Source: Sphingobium yanoikuyae (GTDB taxonomy: Bacteria; Pseudomonadota; Alphaproteobacteria; Sphingomonadales; Sphingomonadaceae). From it: a stretch of DNA of 64,000 nucleotides. Below the pieces are notes generated by a model. It worked only from the letters and a program-made list of their open reading frames with translations. It had not been told where the DNA came from and searched no databases. The stretch spans positions 3,686,001 through 3,750,000 of the forward strand of contig NZ_CP053021.1 in the NCBI RefSeq assembly GCF_013001025.1, read 5' to 3'. This document shows, piece by piece, positions 63,048 to 64,000 of the stretch (the stretch's first letter is position 1; every line of letters starts with the position of its first letter). A program made the translations under genes and the position numbers.

Positions 63048-64000
63048 TCAGACCATATTTTCCGGCCGCACCAGCCGGTCGAAGGTCGGCTCATCGACCA
63101 GCCCCAGTTCGAGGCCGGCCTGCTTGAGTGTCAGCCCCTTCTTGTGCGCATGCTTGGCGATGGTCGCGGCATTGTCATAGCCGATCTCAGGTGCCAGCGC
63201 GGTCACCAGCATCAGCGAGCGCTCGACCAGTTCGGCGATCCGCCCCTCATTGGCCTGCATCCCTTCGACGCAGCGGTCGGCGAAGCTTTCCATGCCGACG
63301 CTGAGCAGATGGATCGAGCGCAGCACATTGGCGCCGATCAGCGGCATGAAGACATTGAGTTCGAAATGGCCCTGCATGCCGCCGACGGTCACCGCCTGAT
63401 GATTGCCGATCACCTGCGCCGCCACCATCGTCAGCGATTCGCACTGGGTCGGGTTGACCTTGCCCGGCATGATCGAGCTGCCGGGCTCATTGGCGGGCAG
63501 GTCCAGCTCGCCCAGGCCCGAGCGCGGGCCGGAGCCCAGGAAGCGGATGTCGTTGGCGATCTTGGTCAGCGCCACCGCCAGCGTGTTGAGCGCGCCGGAG
63601 AAGAAGACGAGGCCATCCTTGGCGGCCAGCTGCTCGAACTTGTTGGGCGCGCTTTCGAACGGGGTGCCGGCAATGTCGCTGATCGCCGCCGTCATGTCGT
63701 CCGCCCAGCCATCGGGCGCGTTGAGACCGGTGCCGACCGCCGTACCGCCGATCGCCAGCTTGCGGATATTGCCGTTCAATGCGCCTTCGATCCGCGCCTT
63801 GCTGCTGACCAGCTGCGCGGCATAGCCGGAAAATTCCTGGCCCAGCGTCAGCGGCGTCGCATCCTGCGTATGGGTGCGGCCGATCTTGACGATATGACCC
63901 CAGCCTTCCGCCTTGGCGGTCAGCGCGCCTGTCAGCTTCTCCAGCGCCGGGATCAGCTTGTCGCGGGTCGCCAGCACGGTCGCGACATGCAGCGCGGTCG
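63048..64000 (-). CDS. fumC: Fumarate hydratase class II, 5' partial
   Basis: The frame is open to the window edge; the first residues seen ([15 protein letters not shown]) are internal, so the start lies beyond 64000. The visible 317 residues include [20 protein letters not shown] and [20 protein letters not shown], the fumarase/aspartase signature ([10 protein letters not shown]), which carries the flexible catalytic loop. Class II fumarase is an iron-free, heat-stable homotetramer that hydrates fumarate to L-malate in the TCA cycle. Length and motifs are normal, and the C terminus ends VRPENMV. Confidence 0.96.
   Translation of the reverse strand, partial: TALHVATVLATRDKLIPALEKLTGALTAKAEGWGHIVKIGRTHTQDATPLTLGQEFSGYAAQLVSSKARIEGALNGNIRKLAIGGTAVGTGLNAPDGWADDMTAAISDIAGTPFESAPNKFEQLAAKDGLVFFSGALNTLAVALTKIANDIRFLGSGPRSGLGELDLPANEPGSSIMPGKVNPTQCESLTMVAAQVIGNHQAVTVGGMQGHFELNVFMPLIGANVLRSIHLLSVGMESFADRCVEGMQANEGRIAELVERSLMLVTALAPEIGYDNAATIAKHAHKKGLTLKQAGLELGLVDEPTFDRLVRPENMV

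Overview
The window is GC-rich DNA with tightly packed genes, many ATGA stop/start overlaps, four TonB-dependent receptors (TBDRs), an Fnr/FixLJ oxygen-sensing set, a NodT-type RND efflux operon and a CopABC copper locus. This gene style points to an alphaproteobacterium of the Sphingomonadaceae (Sphingobium, Sphingomonas or Novosphingobium type). That assignment is inferred from gene content. No rRNA, tRNA, CRISPR, prophage or insertion sequence was seen.

Layout. (1) 1-3.8 kb: the 3' part of a glycoside hydrolase with a discoidin domain, then a large BTAD/TolB-like/TPR regulator. (2) 3.8-8.6 kb, minus strand: the most unusual locus. A metzincin-type protease is followed by two small unrecognised reading frames (one frameshifted), a YcaO enzyme and its TfuA partner, all tightly spaced. 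It looks like a ribosomal peptide (RiPP) or protein backbone-modification system, probably thioamide-forming. (3) 8.7-27.3 kb: a peptide/amide island with a POT oligopeptide transporter, several amidohydrolases, a penicillin-acylase-type Ntn hydrolase, an M19 dipeptidase-like protein that lacks metal ligands, a ROK sugar kinase, MocR and PaiB-like regulators, a TBDR and a LysR regulator. (4) 27.6-34.2 kb: a complete RND efflux operon and an SDR oxidoreductase. (5) 34.3-39.2 kb, minus strand: a cobalamin riboswitch controlling a TBDR, a PepSY membrane protein and a NiCoT nickel/cobalt permease. (6) 39.3-43.7 kb: a copper-resistance operon with its own ECF sigma factor, CnrX-like sensor and CnrY-like anti-sigma protein, and a divergent copC. 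(7) 43.7-46.9 kb: a palindrome-rich 600-bp spacer and a GH2 glycosidase. (8) 47-53 kb: two TBDRs, one divergent from a LysR gene. (9) 53-59.3 kb: a low-oxygen island with hemN, ompW, a GNAT acetyltransferase, a universal stress protein, FixL with intact heme-PAS residues, FixJ and a four-cysteine Fnr, plus matching Fnr boxes and a repeated putative FixJ-type site. (10) 59.3-64 kb: housekeeping genes (lgt, a MidA-type methyltransferase, gmk, a DUF2585 protein, a small membrane protein and the 3' part of fumC).

How the parts work together. The TBDRs, periplasmic amidases/peptidases and POT permease fit scavenging of peptide or amide compounds. The riboswitch operon fits cobalt or corrinoid uptake, and the ECF/CopABC set fits periplasmic copper detoxification. 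FixLJ and Fnr can plausibly drive hemN, ompW and usp when oxygen is low. The YcaO/TfuA/protease locus is the best candidate for an undescribed system, although its substrate cannot be identified from sequence alone.
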